A DNA stretch of 64,000 nucleotides from Burkholderiaceae bacterium (GTDB lineage Bacteria > Pseudomonadota > Gammaproteobacteria > Burkholderiales > Burkholderiaceae_C), in contig JACKLI010000001.1 of the NCBI GenBank assembly GCA_024235995.1, forward strand, positions 992,001-1,056,000, read 5' to 3'. A program made the position numbers and the translations under genes. The notes below the pieces were generated by a model. The model worked only from the letters and a program-made list of their open reading frames with translations, was not told where the DNA came from and did no database searches. Positions 62,366 through 64,000 of this stretch are shown here, one piece after another (the stretch's first letter is position 1; every line of letters starts with the position of its first letter).

Positions 62366-62385
62366 CCACCGGCTTTAGCCGGTGG
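62366..62385 (+). mobile_element. IS200/IS605 right-end hairpin
   Basis: CCACCGGC-TTTA-GCCGGTGG is a perfect 8-bp stem with a 4-nt loop, 45 nt after the tnpA remnant stop. IS200/IS605 elements have such imperfect-palindrome recognition hairpins at both ends instead of inverted repeats, so this is very probably the preserved right end. Confidence 0.6.
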
Positions 62386-62417
62386 TTGTTGGTTCAGGGG
62401 CGCGTCGGGTTCGCTAC

Positions 62418-62728
62418 TCAACCCGACCTGGCTGCGTTCGAGGCAACGGGAAATTGGCGGCGGGCATGCACCACGTTTACAACCTCGATGCGAGCTGCGG
62501 CCACTCGGTACAAATCAATGTAGTTGGGGTGTGCCACGATTTCCCGCGTACCCGGTGGGTGCGCGGTCGCTCTGTGGGTACAGGCACGGGTGTTCCGCGG
62601 TCGGCAGCATGGATGCCCTCCAGGCGCGTTTTCATCCGCCTTGCCGCGGGCGGGTTTTCGCGAGCGATGTAGGCAACAATCTGGCACAAGTCGTCGCGGG
62701 CTGATGCAAGCCAGAAGATGGGCAGCAT
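62418..62728 (-). pseudogene. RelE/ParE-family toxin gene broken by two frameshifts
   Basis: Start MLPIFWLASARDDLCQIVAY, then IARENPPAARRMKTRLE is read in one frame, the middle (MLPTAEHPCLYPQSDRAP) in a second, and the end (PGTREIVAHPNYIDLYRVAA, then RIEVVNVVHARRQFP) in a third. Joined, they give a normal about 100-residue RelE/ParE toxin. No single frame covers it, so it is inactive unless sequencing errors caused the shifts. Confidence 0.75.
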
Positions 62729-62815
62729 CAGCGCGCTTTGGTCCTGGCCTCGATCTGGACCCCAGACGGCCGTAAGAACGTCGGGATCGTTGACTATCAC
62801 TGAAGGCATTCGACC

Positions 62816-63115
62816 ATACGTACCGTACCTCCTGTTTCCCCCGGCGAAATGCTGGAAGAAGAATTCCTCAAGCCCCTGGGTCTGACAAAGTATCGTCTGG
62901 CCAAGGACATCGGCGTTCCCCCGCAAAGAATCGGCGATATCGTTGCCGGCAAGCGGGCCATCACCGCCGATACCGACCTTCGGCTATGCCGATACTTCGG
63001 ACTCAGCGACGGATGGTGGTTTCGAGGATAGGTCAACTACGACACAGCGATCGCCCGCAAAGCGATGGGTGAAGCGCTCTCGCGCATTTCTTGCTGTCGG
63101 TTGCTGGCTGCCTGA
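62816..63115 (+). pseudogene. HigA-family antitoxin with lost start and premature amber stop
   Basis: HTH antitoxin of the HigA/VapI group: PPVSPGEMLEEEFLKPLGLT, KYRLAKDIGVPPQRIGDIVA, GKRAITADTDLRLCRYFGLS. Family members begin MR..PP..PGEM; here that Met codon is ATA (62816). Translation could restart at ATG 62849. TAG at 63029-63031 stands where a Gln (CAG) is expected, after which the frame goes on as VNYDTAIARKAMGEALSRI to TGA 63113-63115. Two independent lesions mark a decaying gene. Confidence 0.7.
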
Positions 63116-63473
63116 TTTCCCTTTTCGTTCAATTGGGAGTTGCCGGGGCCAGCCCTTGGGAAAACTCCGGCACTCCGCCGGCAAAAGGCGCCCCTGCCGG
63201 CGAGACGCCGGCGCTCCCAGCCAGGTCGGATTTCGTGCCTCAACCAAACCTCGGCTTCCATTGATTTCTACACCGGCACAGCCATGAAAATACGGCAAAA
63301 CGGAATAAATATCACGGCATGTCGAATTTTTCTTGGCTCAAATTTAAATCCAATCAATGCCGTGGCAGACTCGACGTGCTAATGGAATTTTCGATGGACG
63401 TGCCCTGCTGTGCACCGGGTGCTGGGCCCTGACAGCCGCGAACAATCGGCCGAAAAAGATGGAGATTGAAGAC
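63116..63473. other. Noncoding stretch before the secreted-protein gene
   Basis: 358 bp with no convincing gene. It contains a GC-rich self-complementary stretch near 63177-63218 (GCCGGC...GCCGGCG) and an AT-rich part around 63285-63350 that could hold the promoter of the gene starting at 63474. It looks like spacer between the decayed toxin-antitoxin region and a new gene. Confidence 0.5.
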
Positions 63474-64000
63474 ATGAACCAGTGGATCAACCGGGTGCGT
63501 GCGGCGTTCTTGCTGGCCTGGGCCGTGGGCGCCATGGCTGCGGCCCACGCCGACCAGACGGTGGCGGCGCACTCGCAGTATTTCAAGGACTGGACGTTCT
63601 ATTCATCCAGTGTCAATGGAACAGGCTATACCAGCATCACGGGGCAACTGGGGCCGATTCCCTTGACCGTGCGGACAACCGATGGCCACTCGATCGTCAG
63701 ACAGAACTGGAGCTCGGACTACCTGGGGATGTATCCGCTGGCCAAGCTTCCAGACGACATTGGTTTGCCGACGGCGGCGAGAGTCCCCTTGTTCGAGCAT
63801 CTGGCCAACCGTGCGGCCAACCCCAGCCTGCTGGAGATTGCCACCAGCAATGGCCAGCCGCTGCCCATTGGCACGGTCTTGTTCCTGCACGATGTGGATG
63901 GGGGTGACCATGCCCAGTTGCGCTTTTTTGGTTGCAACGGCGCCCAGCTGGATGCCAGCAGCTCGGAATGGCTCAAGATTGCGGTGACCGATCCGTTGCC
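63474..64000 (+). CDS. Secreted protein of unknown function, 3' end outside window
   Basis: Open from ATG 63474 (GGAG 9 nt upstream) to the window edge, 175 codons so far. Signal peptide MNQWINRVRAAFLLAWAVGA, cleavage likely after AHA (residue 26). The mature part is rich in Ser, Thr, Gly and aromatic residues (FKDWTFYSSSVNGTGYTSIT; LFLHDVDGGDHAQLRFFGCN), like a beta-sandwich surface or extracellular domain. I do not recognise the family; a C-terminal sorting or adhesin region may follow beyond the edge. Confidence 0.75.
   Translation, partial: MNQWINRVRAAFLLAWAVGAMAAAHADQTVAAHSQYFKDWTFYSSSVNGTGYTSITGQLGPIPLTVRTTDGHSIVRQNWSSDYLGMYPLAKLPDDIGLPTAARVPLFEHLANRAANPSLLEIATSNGQPLPIGTVLFLHDVDGGDHAQLRFFGCNGAQLDASSSEWLKIAVTDPL

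Overview
The window is a high-GC chromosomal segment from a betaproteobacterium of the order Burkholderiales, most probably family Comamonadaceae (Acidovorax/Ottowia-like). This is inferred from protein resemblance, the mreB-mreC-mreD-mrdA, gatCAB and prkA-yeaH-spoVR gene orders, and very typical short interspersed repeats. No species can be named from the sequence alone.

Layout. 1-4.9 kb: an RND multidrug pump (adaptor plus permease, the permease cut by the window edge) with a divergent TetR repressor and an AcrR-like operator. 4.9-6.7 kb: tRNA-Arg(CCG) with a strong terminator, and a catalase. 6.8-11.6 kb: cell-shape operon mreB-mreC-mreD-mrdA. 11.8-15.0 kb: gatCAB amidotransferase. 15.1-17.2 kb: a DUF4124 protein, pyrE and head-to-head xthA. 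17.2-18.4 kb: a small toxin-antitoxin patch (parDE-like, then an orphan ccdA with a ccdB stump), bounded by a duplicated 3' end of xthA. 18.5-25.8 kb: LysR regulator and the glyoxylate-to-pyruvate operon gcl-hyi-glxR-glycerate kinase-pyk. 25.9-27.9 kb: metallo-beta-lactamase-fold hydrolase and an AmpG-like transporter. 28.1-30.2 kb: two-component system. 30.4-34.0 kb: glycosyltransferase, O-antigen-ligase-like protein, zinc-finger protein and ilvE. 34.0-35.8 kb: an accessory patch with a 161-bp palindromic element, a secreted Gly-rich protein and a transposase stump. 36.3-39.8 kb: proVWX-type osmoprotectant ABC transporter. 40.2-45.2 kb: prkA-yeaH-spoVR stress module. 45.3-48.3 kb: radA, murI and a Uma2 protein. 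48.3-60 kb: nitronate monooxygenase, then the hpaR-G1-G2-E-tctC-D-F-H-I homoprotocatechuate meta-cleavage operon, a class II aldolase, a PanE-like reductase and an EamA exporter. 60-62.1 kb: SEC-C protein and an SpmAB-like fusion. 62.1-63.5 kb: a graveyard with an IS200/IS605 stump and a decayed toxin-antitoxin pair. From 63.5 kb: the start of a secreted protein that runs off the edge.

The most unusual feature is the density of short non-IS repeats. One family (D) is a 62-65-bp linker placed between co-directional genes. Its own ATG lies in or just after the upstream stop, it encodes a 21-codon peptide, it ends in GGAGG, and its stop overlaps the start of the next gene. It looks like a mobile translational-coupling (stop-restart) cassette. 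A related family (B) sits in frame inside radA, a sensor kinase and a nitronate monooxygenase (twice in tandem) and adds 27-56 residues. A third family (A, AGCT...GCGCTT type) recurs about ten times, inside murI and hpaG1 and at several gene borders where it supplies start or stop codons. A fourth (C) places perfect GC hairpins behind mreB and behind prkA.
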